Positions 8,472-15,476 of a stretch of DNA of 64,000 bases are shown here, one piece after another. The notes beneath the pieces are model-generated. The model did not search any database and was not told the origin of the DNA. It worked only from the letters and a program-made list of their open reading frames with translations. The stretch covers positions 124,001 through 188,000 of the forward strand of contig NZ_FZOH01000006.1 in assembly GCF_900188205.1 (NCBI RefSeq). The letters run 5' to 3'. The DNA is from Geodermatophilus saharensis (lineage in GTDB: Bacteria > Actinomycetota > Actinomycetes > Mycobacteriales > Geodermatophilaceae). Each line of letters starts with the position of its first letter. The stretch's first letter is position 1. Position numbers and translations under genes: made by a program.

Positions 8472-9238
8472 GAGACCTCCCGGCGGTCGGCGGTCCCCTC
8501 GCCCCCGCGCAGCCGCAGCTCGATCGACCACCGCGTGCGGGCCTCGACGTGCTCCTCGGTGAGCGTGCGCGCCGTGGCCGGGTCGCGGGCCTCGATCGCG
8601 TCGAGCACCGCGCGGTGGCAGGCGACGATGCGGTCGAGCAGCCCGGGCGCGTGGGCCGGCGGCCACGGCAGTTGCCCCAGCTCGAGGTGCAGGTCCATCT
8701 CCTGCATGGTCAGGCGCACCGACTGCGCGCAGGCGGCCAGCTCGACGTAGTAGCGGCCCTCGGCCCGTCGCTGCCCGGTCACCGTGTCGGCCCGGGCCAG
8801 CCGGTCGACGATGTCGCGCAGCCGGGCGATCTCGACGCGGGAGGCCCGGGTCGCGGCGAGCCGGGCGGCGGCCGAGGCGACCGCGCCGTGCACGTCGCCG
8901 AGCTCGCGCAGGTCGGTGGTGGCCAGCTCGGCCAACCGGGCGTCGGCGAGCTCGGCGAGGACGTCGTCGCGGGCCTGCACGAAGCTGCCCCCGCCGCGGC
9001 CGCGGCGGGTCGCGACCAGCCCGAGCCCGCGCAGCTCGGCCAGCGCCTCGCGCAGGGTCATCGTCGAGACGTTGAGCATGGTGGCCAGCTCGGTCTCGGC
9101 CGGGAGCTGCTCGCCGTCGCCGAGCAGGCCCAGGGCGATGGCGCTGCCCACCCGGCGCACCACCGCCTCGCTGCGCAGGGCGCCGTCGTCGAGGGGGGCG
9201 AAGACCGCGCGACGGGCGTCCCCGCTGAGCAGTTGCAC
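8468..9238 (-). CDS. GntR-family transcriptional regulator with FCD domain
   Basis: A 256-residue regulator. Residues about 20-85 form the GntR winged helix (GEQLPAETELATMLNVSTMT then REALAELRGLGLV), followed by a basic wing and an all-helical FCD effector domain that typically binds an organic acid or amino acid, often with a metal. The GTG at 9238 has AGGAGG 5 nt upstream and is preferred over upstream in-frame starts. It lies between two oppositely oriented catabolic transcription units and probably represses them; its downstream partner is the Cache-like protein. Confidence 0.85.
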   Translation of the reverse strand: MQLLSGDARRAVFAPLDDGALRSEAVVRRVGSAIALGLLGDGEQLPAETELATMLNVSTMTLREALAELRGLGLVATRRGRGGGSFVQARDDVLAELADARLAELATTDLRELGDVHGAVASAAARLAATRASRVEIARLRDIVDRLARADTVTGQRRAEGRYYVELAACAQSVRLTMQEMDLHLELGQLPWPPAHAPGLLDRIVACHRAVLDAIEARDPATARTLTEEHVEARTRWSIELRLRGGEGTADRREVS

Positions 9239-9298
9239 GCTCGCCTCCTGTGACGGGTGGTCCCCCAGTGTGACACCGGGGATCTGCTGTCTTAACCG

Positions 9299-9327
9299 TT
9301 GAATCCATAGGTTTTCGTGGCTAGCGT
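9299..9327 (+). promoter_or_regulatory. Promoter of the Fe-S/FAD oxidoreductase operon with internal operator-like motif
   Basis: TTGAAT (9299-9304) and TAGCGT (9322-9327) are spaced by 17 nt. The spacer contains CCATAGGTTTTCG (9305-9317), which nearly repeats the motif upstream of the second APC permease. A repressor bound there would block polymerase, consistent with control by the adjacent divergent GntR gene. Confidence 0.45.
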
Positions 9328-9365
9328 GACGCACACCCCAGCCACCCTGTGACGAGGAGCACGCA

Positions 9366-10865
9366 GTGACACAGGTCGAGCCCGACCGGGCGACGGGGAC
9401 GAGCCCCCGTGTCGACGCCCTCTCCGAGCCGTTCACCCCGGGCGCCCCGTCCAACCCGCCGGAGCTGGCGGACTACCCCGAGACGCTGGCCGGGCCGATC
9501 CCCCCGCCGCGCCAGGACCCGAGGACGGCGGCCTTCGTCGAGCAGTGGCGCAACGCCTCGTACAACTGCTACTCCTCGGGCCACAAGTTCTGCCGCGAGG
9601 TCTGCCCGGTCACCCAGGTGGAGCGCAACGAGTCGTGGACGCCCACGGCGTTCCACGCCAACGTCGTCGCCATGGAGCGCGGCGAGCTCGACATCGAGGA
9701 CGTCGCCGCCGACTACGTCAACTGCACCCAGTGCGGCGCGTGCGAGCTGCGCTGCCCGAACACGCTGTTCACCGGCGACTTCTACCGCTTCCGCACCCGC
9801 ACCGTCGACGTCGTCAAGGCGGTGCGCTCGCTGGCGGTCGAGAGCGGCGTGCACCAGCCGAGCTGGCAGATCTGGAACCAGCGCACCGACCTGCGCACCC
9901 ACGAGCCGGTGCTCGGCGAGACCCCGGTCAGCCAGGAGCGGGTGCGCGACTGGGCCGAGGGCCTCGACATCCCGGTCGGCGGCGAGACGGTCCTGTTCGT
10001 CGACTGCGAGGCCGCGTTCTACCGGACGTCGGTGCCCCGCGCGGTGGCGCAGGTGCTGCAGCTGGCCGGCTACGAGTTCGGCCTCATGGGCGAGCAGTGG
10101 TGCTGCGGCGGGCCGGCCGCGGAGATGGGCTACGCCGAGCAGGCCAAGCGCTTCGCCCGGCACAACCTGGACGACTGGCGGGCCACCGGCACCAGGCGGC
10201 TGCTGGTGCTCGACCCGCACGACTACATCAGCTTCACCGAGGACTACCCGCGCTACTTCGGCGAGGAGTTCGACATCGAGGTCGTGCTCGTCATCGAGGT
10301 GTTCGCCCAGCTGCTGCGCGAGGGCCGGCTGACGCCGTCGGTGCCCGTGGACCGGGCGATCACCTACCACGACCCGTGCCGGCTCAACAAGCGCAAGGGC
10401 ATCTGGGCGGAGCCGCGGGAGCTGCTGCGCGCCATCCCCGGGCTGCGCTTCGAGGACGTCGACCGGGTCACCCAGTGGTCCTACTGCTCCGGCGGCGGCG
10501 GTGGCCTGCCGATCGAGAAGCCCGAGCTCACCGCGAAGATCAGCGCGCTGCGCCTGGAGCGCGCCGCCGAGCTCGACGTCGACACCCTCGTCAGCGCCTG
10601 CCCCTGGTCGGAGCGCCCGCTGTCGGAGGCCGGCGACGCGCAGGACATCGACGTCGTCGACCTGCACGAGCTGTTCGCCCAGTCCCTGGGCATCACCGTC
10701 GGCGGCTCCCGCGGCGACGTCGGCGACCGCCGGCTGGCCCAGGAGCGCACCGGCGTCCCCGGCCGCGCCCGGCGGGCCACCGGCACCGGCTGCGGAGGTG
10801 GTGGAGGCGGGTGCGGCGGCGGCTGCGGCACCGGGTCCGGCGGCTGCGGGTGCGGGGGGCACTGA
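9366..10865 (+). CDS. (Fe-S)-binding protein, glycolate oxidase iron-sulfur/LutA-like, with Cys/Gly tail
   Basis: A 499-residue soluble electron-transfer subunit. Near the N-terminus are two cysteine clusters: an atypical one (C68, C76, C80-P) and a canonical 4Fe-4S motif (C120-x2-C123-x2-C126-x3-C130-P). Two CCG-type domains follow, with WCCGGP and DPCRLN...YCSGGGGG, as in GlpC, GlcF and LutA. The partner is the FAD oxidase encoded 2 nt downstream, so it probably accepts electrons from oxidation of a 2-hydroxy acid. The last 25 or so residues are almost only Gly and Cys, ending in His (C476, C483, C487, C494, C496, H499), which is unusual for the family. Start is a GTG after GAGGAG. Confidence 0.8.
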   Translation: MTQVEPDRATGTSPRVDALSEPFTPGAPSNPPELADYPETLAGPIPPPRQDPRTAAFVEQWRNASYNCYSSGHKFCREVCPVTQVERNESWTPTAFHANVVAMERGELDIEDVAADYVNCTQCGACELRCPNTLFTGDFYRFRTRTVDVVKAVRSLAVESGVHQPSWQIWNQRTDLRTHEPVLGETPVSQERVRDWAEGLDIPVGGETVLFVDCEAAFYRTSVPRAVAQVLQLAGYEFGLMGEQWCCGGPAAEMGYAEQAKRFARHNLDDWRATGTRRLLVLDPHDYISFTEDYPRYFGEEFDIEVVLVIEVFAQLLREGRLTPSVPVDRAITYHDPCRLNKRKGIWAEPRELLRAIPGLRFEDVDRVTQWSYCSGGGGGLPIEKPELTAKISALRLERAAELDVDTLVSACPWSERPLSEAGDAQDIDVVDLHELFAQSLGITVGGSRGDVGDRRLAQERTGVPGRARRATGTGCGGGGGGCGGGCGTGSGGCGCGGH

Positions 10866-10867
10866 CC

Positions 10868-12451
10868 ATGACGATGACCGAACCGATGGGGACCGAACCG
10901 ATGGGGACCGAACCGGCGCCCTTCACCACCGAGCCGCTCGGCGAGGACCGGCTCAACCAACTGGTCGCGGCGCTGCGGCCGGTGCTGGCCGACGACCAGG
11001 TCCTGCTCGCCAAGACCGACCGCTACAACCGCGCCCGGGTGCCCGCGCCCTTCCCGGTGCACCGGTGGTCCGAGCGGGTCCCGGACGTGGTGGTCATGCC
11101 CACCTCCACCGAGCAGGTGGCCGCGGTGGTGCGGATCGCCAACGAGCTGGAGATCCCCGTCGTCCCCCGCGACGGCGGTACCGGCCTGACCGACGGCGCG
11201 GTCCCGCACCGCCGCGGCATCGTCGTCGACGTCAAGAAGATGAACCAGATCCACGAGCTGGACCTGGTCAACCGGACCGTCACCGTCGGCACGGGCATCA
11301 ACATGCTCAAGCTCAACGAGCGGCTGGCGCAGCACGGGCTGTTCTACCCCGACGACCCGGCGTCCTACCCGTGCTCGCTGGTCGGCGGCCGGATCGGCAC
11401 CAGCGGCTGGTCGCTGATCGGCGCCCGCTACGGCCACACCCGCGACCTGGTGCTCAGCTTCGACCACGTGCTGCCCACCGGCGAGGTGCTGCACGTCGGC
11501 GACGGCATCGGCCGCAAGATCAGCAAGAGCTCCAGCGGCTACCAGCTCAAGCACCTGTTCATGGGCCACCAGGGCACCCTCGGCATCGCCACGAAGGCGA
11601 CGCTGAAGCTGTTCCCCAAGCCCGAGGCCGAGCTCTCGCCGTTCTGGGCGTTCGACGACTACGACGCCGCCCACGCCTGCACCGGCGCGCTCGCCCGCGC
11701 CGGGGTGGCCACCTTCGCCGGCGCGGTGCTCTTCGACGAGCACAAGGTCGCCTATCTGCGGCGCGACGACGAGGCCTACATCCCGCAGCCGGCCGACGTC
11801 CGGGCGCTGGTCTGCGCGGTCATGTACGGCTACGAGGACGAGGTGCGCGCCGGCGGCAAGCGGCTGTTCCGGATCGCCAGGGAGCACGGCGCCCGCTACC
11901 TCGGCGACGAGATCTCCGAGGGCGACTGGGCCGCCCGCCACGACCGGTACGCCACTCCCCTGCACGGCCGCACCAAGGACGGCCAGGTCATCCCGATGTC
12001 GTGGCACTGCGAGGACGCCGCGGTGAACTTCTCCGCCGTCCCCGCCGTCAGCCGGGCCTGGCACGAGATCATGGCCGACCTGCGCCGGCGGACCGACGTC
12101 TTCGACGACTGGGGCATGTTCGCCTACACCTCCGGCGCCACCGGGGTCGACTACCTCACCGAGATCGACGTCGGCATCTGGGAGCAGCGCCTCGACGACG
12201 CGGCCTGGGCGGCGTGGGTGCAGGCCAAGCGCGACATCGCCGCGGTGGCGATCGCGCACGGCGGGTCGATGAGCGCCTGCCACGGCTCCTGCCGGGAGGG
12301 CGAGGTCGACCTGCTGCCCGAGGAGCTGGGCCGGGGCTTCGACGTGATGCTCGAGGTCAAGCGGGCGCTGGACCCCAACAACGTGATGAACCCGGGCAAG
12401 TACCTGCTCGACCGGGCCTACGGGAGGGACACCACCGATGAGAACCGATGA
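10868..12451 (+). CDS. FAD-binding oxidase (GlcD/D-2-hydroxyacid dehydrogenase type)
   Basis: A 527-residue flavoprotein of the PCMH/VAO type: an FAD-binding region with VVPRDGGTGLTDGAVP and the pyrophosphate-contact segment, then a C-terminal FAD-oxidase domain ending in the family motif LDPNNVMNPGKY. Such enzymes oxidise glycolate, D-lactate, D-2-hydroxyglutarate or similar acids and pass electrons to an Fe-S subunit, here the upstream gene. Because of a 15-bp tandem repeat at its 5' end there are several in-frame ATGs; 10868 follows the previous stop closely. The exact substrate is unknown. Confidence 0.8.
   Translation: MTMTEPMGTEPMGTEPAPFTTEPLGEDRLNQLVAALRPVLADDQVLLAKTDRYNRARVPAPFPVHRWSERVPDVVVMPTSTEQVAAVVRIANELEIPVVPRDGGTGLTDGAVPHRRGIVVDVKKMNQIHELDLVNRTVTVGTGINMLKLNERLAQHGLFYPDDPASYPCSLVGGRIGTSGWSLIGARYGHTRDLVLSFDHVLPTGEVLHVGDGIGRKISKSSSGYQLKHLFMGHQGTLGIATKATLKLFPKPEAELSPFWAFDDYDAAHACTGALARAGVATFAGAVLFDEHKVAYLRRDDEAYIPQPADVRALVCAVMYGYEDEVRAGGKRLFRIAREHGARYLGDEISEGDWAARHDRYATPLHGRTKDGQVIPMSWHCEDAAVNFSAVPAVSRAWHEIMADLRRRTDVFDDWGMFAYTSGATGVDYLTEIDVGIWEQRLDDAAWAAWVQAKRDIAAVAIAHGGSMSACHGSCREGEVDLLPEELGRGFDVMLEVKRALDPNNVMNPGKYLLDRAYGRDTTDENR
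10877..10915 (+). repeat. 15-bp tandem repeat in the 5' coding region of the FAD oxidase
   Basis: The unit ACCGAACCGATGGGG occurs twice in tandem with a partial third copy and encodes repeated Met-Gly-Thr-Glu-Pro. It supplies additional in-frame ATG codons, so the start could vary with copy number. Confidence 0.75.
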
Positions 12452-12812
12452 CCGGCCCGCCGCCCCGGCTCCTCCCGGCCCCGCGGCGACCGCGCCGTAC
12501 CGGTTCGCCGAGCAGCACACCCCGCCGGCGCCGGTGCGGGCCAGCGAGGTGGCGCAGACGACCTTCGAGCACGTCTACGAGGTCGACCCGCGGCTGATGC
12601 AGGAGCACGTGCTGCAGCAGGTGTTCCCCAACTGGGACACGCTGCGGATCATGCGCAGCCGCCACGACCACCTGGCCTGGATGCACCGGCACTTCGCCCA
12701 CCGGGTCGTCACCGGGTCCGAGCTGCTCGCCGAGGTGGAGGCGGAGGACCCGGGGATTCCGCAGGGATCGGAGTCCGACACTGGACCGATCAGCGGTCCG
12801 GTAGCACCATGA
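12438..12812 (+). CDS. Small uncharacterised protein in the Fe-S/FAD oxidoreductase operon
   Basis: A 124-residue protein of no recognised family. The N-terminal 25 residues are Pro/Ala-rich; the middle (about 30-95) is a compact, charged segment rich in aromatic and His residues (YEVDPRLMQEHVLQQVFPNW, then RSRHDHLAWMHRHFAHR), followed by a loose tail. It overlaps the end of the FAD oxidase gene by 14 nt and precedes the aldehyde dehydrogenase by 40 nt, so it almost certainly belongs to the operon. A regulatory or assembly role for the oxidoreductase is possible but unsupported. Confidence 0.65.
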   Translation: MRTDDRPAAPAPPGPAATAPYRFAEQHTPPAPVRASEVAQTTFEHVYEVDPRLMQEHVLQQVFPNWDTLRIMRSRHDHLAWMHRHFAHRVVTGSELLAEVEAEDPGIPQGSESDTGPISGPVAP

Positions 12813-12852
12813 CGACTGGATCAGCACAGACGTCGGACGAGAGGGACCTGGA

Positions 12853-14298
12853 GTGAGCGAGAAGCTCGAGCTGCGCAACGTCGTCGGCGGTGAGCACGTC
12901 GACACTGCCGACGGGCGCCGGATGGACCTGGTCGACCCCTCCACCGGCGAGGTGTTCGCCTCGGCCCCGGTGTCGGGCGCCGAGGACGTCGACCGCGCCT
13001 ACCGGGTGGCCGCCGACGCGTTCGAGACCTGGCGCGACACCACCCCGTCGGAGCGGCAGCAGGCGCTGCTGAAGCTGGCCGACGCGGTGGAGGAGCACGC
13101 CGAGGAACTGGTGGCGCTGGAGAGCCGCAACACCGGCAAGCCGATCGGGCTGACCGCCTCGGAGGAGATCCCCCCGATGGTCGACCAGATCCGCTTCTTC
13201 GCCGGCGCGGCCCGCACGCTGGAGGGCAAGGCCGCCGCGGAGTACATGAAGGGGCACACCAGCTTCGTCCGCCGCGAGCCGATCGGCGTCGTCGGCCAGG
13301 TGACGCCCTGGAACTACCCCATGATGATGGCGGTCTGGAAGATCGCCCCGGCGCTGGCGGCCGGCAACACCGTCGTCCTCAAGCCCAGCGACACCACGCC
13401 GGTCACCACGCTGCGGCTGGCCGAGCTGGCGGCGGAGATCCTGCCGCCGGGCGTGCTCAACGTCGTCTGCGGCGACCGCGACACCGGCCGGGCGCTGGTC
13501 GAGCACCGGACCCCGCAGCTGGTGGCCATCACCGGGTCGGTGCGCGCCGGCATGGAGGTCGCCGGCGCCGCGGCCAAGGACGTCAAGCGGGTGCACCTGG
13601 AGCTGGGCGGCAAGGCGCCGGTCGTCGTCTTCGACGACGCCGACCTCGAGGCCGCCGCCGAGGCGATCGCCGTCGCCGGGTACTTCAACGCCGGGCAGGA
13701 CTGCACCGCCGCCTCCCGCGTGCTGGCCGGCCCCGGCATCCACGACGACTTCGTCGCGGCGCTGACCGAGCAGGCCCGCACCACCGCCACCACCTACGCG
13801 AAGGGCGCCGAGGACGAGGACGCCCTGGTGCCGCCGGTGAACAACGCCAACCAGCTCGCGCACGTCACCGGCTTCCTCGACCGCGCGCCGGACCACGCGC
13901 AGATCACCGCCGGTGGGCACCGGCAGGGCGACCGCGGCTTCTTCGTCGAGCCCACGGTCGTGGCGGGCCTGCGGCAGGACGACGAGATGGTGCAGCGCGA
14001 GGTCTTCGGCCCGGTGATCACCGTGCAGCGGTTCACCGACGAGGACGAGGCGGTGCGCTGGGCCAACGGCGTCGAGCTGGGCCTGGCCTCCAGCGTGTGG
14101 ACGAAGGACTTCGGCCGCGCGATGCGGATGAGCAAGCGGCTGGACTTCGGCTGCGTGTGGATCAACACGCACATCCCGCTGGTCGCCGAGATGCCGCACG
14201 GCGGGTTCAAGCACTCCGGCTACGGCAAGGACCTCTCGCTGTACGGCCTGGAGGACTACACCCGCGTCAAGCACGTCATGGCCAACATCGAGTCCTGA
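12853..14298 (+). CDS. NAD(P)-dependent aldehyde dehydrogenase (gamma-aminobutyraldehyde/betaine-aldehyde type)
   Basis: A 481-residue aldehyde dehydrogenase with all hallmarks: the PWNYPMMMAVWKIAPALAAG cofactor region, the glutamate motif LELGGKAP and the catalytic cysteine in GQDCTAASR. Sequence style and length fit the 4-aminobutyraldehyde/betaine aldehyde dehydrogenase group, which oxidises aminoaldehydes to omega-amino acids. With the class-III aminotransferase at 222 this gives a plausible diamine-to-GABA route. The GTG start at 12853 follows GGACCTGGA. Last gene of the operon, followed by a strong hairpin. Confidence 0.85.
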   Translation: MSEKLELRNVVGGEHVDTADGRRMDLVDPSTGEVFASAPVSGAEDVDRAYRVAADAFETWRDTTPSERQQALLKLADAVEEHAEELVALESRNTGKPIGLTASEEIPPMVDQIRFFAGAARTLEGKAAAEYMKGHTSFVRREPIGVVGQVTPWNYPMMMAVWKIAPALAAGNTVVLKPSDTTPVTTLRLAELAAEILPPGVLNVVCGDRDTGRALVEHRTPQLVAITGSVRAGMEVAGAAAKDVKRVHLELGGKAPVVVFDDADLEAAAEAIAVAGYFNAGQDCTAASRVLAGPGIHDDFVAALTEQARTTATTYAKGAEDEDALVPPVNNANQLAHVTGFLDRAPDHAQITAGGHRQGDRGFFVEPTVVAGLRQDDEMVQREVFGPVITVQRFTDEDEAVRWANGVELGLASSVWTKDFGRAMRMSKRLDFGCVWINTHIPLVAEMPHGGFKHSGYGKDLSLYGLEDYTRVKHVMANIES

Positions 14299-14307
14299 CC
14301 CGACCGG

Positions 14308-14345
14308 CGGCGGGGCCCCGGTCCGGGTGGACCGGGGCCCCGCCG
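14308..14345 (+). terminator. Terminator of the aldehyde dehydrogenase operon
   Basis: Perfect 17-bp arms 14308-14324 and 14329-14345 with a GGGT loop, starting 9 nt after the stop codon. Confidence 0.75.
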
Positions 14346-14354
14346 TCGTCGTGT

Positions 14355-14434
14355 CCCTGCCGAGTGGGCACCTGCGGTCGACGACACGCGCGGACGCGCC
14401 GGGGCCGGCGACCGCGACTGCGCACCCGGCCGGG
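14355..14434. repeat. 80-bp direct repeat, left copy, flanking the DUF559-like gene
   Basis: This stretch is about 90% identical (8 differences in 80) to 15383-15462, in the same orientation. Both share the core ACGACACGCGCGGACGCGCC. In this copy the left arm of the palindrome has diverged, so the hairpin is imperfect. It lies 76 nt before the start of the bracketed gene. Confidence 0.85.
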
Positions 14435-14510
14435 ATCCACAGGCGCAGCGCTCGTCCACCGGTGCCCGCGGCCCCCGGCCGGCGGGCGCCGTCGGGGCGA
14501 GCGTCGGTGC

Positions 14511-15380
14511 GTGACCCGGTACGTCCTCCCACCCGTCTACACCCGCGCGGCCGCCGACCTGGCCGAGCTGACCCGCGCCCAGCGCGCGAGCGACGGCGTC
14601 CGGGTCACCCGCGGCGCCTACGTCTCGCGGTCGGTCGCGCTGACGACGGCGAGCGCCGCGCGTGCCGCGCTCGCCGTCCTCCCGGCGGGCACGGTCGCCT
14701 CCCACCGCACCGCGGCCGTCCTGCTGGGGGCACCGCTGCGGGCGTCGTGGCCGCTGGAGTTCGCCGTGCGGCCGGGCGTGTACCGGGCCCGCCGGCAGCG
14801 CGTCCGCGTCCACGTGCGCGACCTGACCGCCCGGGACGAGGTCCGGGTCGCGGGGCTCCCGGTCACCAGCGGTCCGCAGACCTGGCTGGACCTGGCCGCC
14901 CGACTGCCGGGCGCGGAGCTGGTCGCCGTCGGGGACGCCCTGTACCGGGCCGGGCACCTCGACGCCGCGGCGCTCGCCGAGCGGCTGGACCGGGCCGACG
15001 GCGTCCGTGGCGTGGTCCGGGCCCGGCAGGGCGCTCCCCTGCTGACGCCGCTGGCCGCCTCCCGGCCGGAGAGCCTCATCCGCTACTGGCTGGTCTCGAG
15101 CGGGCTGCCCGACCCCGTGCCGCAGCAACCCGTCGTCGACCGCCGGGGTCGCACCGTGGCCCACGCGGACCTCGGCTACGAGCAGTGGCGGATCGCGCTG
15201 GAGTACGAGGGACGCCAGCACGCCGAGCGCCGGCAGTTCCTACGGGACCTCGACCGGTACTCGCTCATGGCCGCGCACGGATGGCTCGTCCTGCGCTTCG
15301 GCGAGGACGACCTCGACCGGCGGGACCGGGTGCTGTCCCGGGTGGCCGGGGCCCTGCGGAGCCGCGGCGCCCGGTGGTGA
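14511..15380 (+). CDS. AbiEi/DUF559-like protein with endonuclease-like C-terminal domain
   Basis: A 289-residue protein. The N-terminal two thirds resemble the AbiEi-type antitoxin/wHTH family of actinobacteria (segments LTRAQRASDGVRVTRGAYVS and VASHRTAAVLLG). The C-terminal 90 residues match the DUF559/Vsr-like PD-(D/E)xK fold: an acidic residue in HADLGYEQWRIALEYEG, then RQHAERRQFLRDLDRYSLMA and a WLVLRF strand. Nuclease activity is not established. The GTG at 14511 follows a GC-rich leader with no clear ribosome binding site. No toxin partner is adjacent. The gene is bracketed by two 80-bp direct repeats, which suggests it moves or is maintained as a unit. Confidence 0.65.
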   Translation: MTRYVLPPVYTRAAADLAELTRAQRASDGVRVTRGAYVSRSVALTTASAARAALAVLPAGTVASHRTAAVLLGAPLRASWPLEFAVRPGVYRARRQRVRVHVRDLTARDEVRVAGLPVTSGPQTWLDLAARLPGAELVAVGDALYRAGHLDAAALAERLDRADGVRGVVRARQGAPLLTPLAASRPESLIRYWLVSSGLPDPVPQQPVVDRRGRTVAHADLGYEQWRIALEYEGRQHAERRQFLRDLDRYSLMAAHGWLVLRFGEDDLDRRDRVLSRVAGALRSRGARW

Positions 15381-15382
15381 CC

Positions 15383-15462
15383 GCCGGCCGAGTGCGCAGT
15401 CGCGGTCGACGACACGCGCGGACGCGCCGGGGACGGCGACCGCGACTGCGCACTCGGCCGGG
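15383..15462. repeat. 80-bp direct repeat, right copy, containing a perfect 25-bp-arm palindrome
   Basis: Arms 15384-15408 and 15437-15461 are perfectly complementary over 25 bp around a 28-nt loop. The element starts 2 nt after the DUF559-like stop codon and ends 14 nt before the stop of the convergent aminotransferase gene. It may serve as a bidirectional terminator, but the second copy upstream of the gene argues for a repeat family rather than a simple terminator. Confidence 0.85.
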
Positions 15463-15476
15463 TCAGCGGGCGCAGC

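Noticed and set aside
12438-12451. 14-nt overlap of FAD oxidase and small protein genes as a sign of frameshift
   Set aside because: The upstream protein ends after its normal family C-terminus, and the downstream frame has its own start and a different composition.
14355-15462. Classic insertion sequence
   Set aside because: There is no transposase, and the flanking 80-bp repeats are direct rather than the inverted ends of a typical IS.
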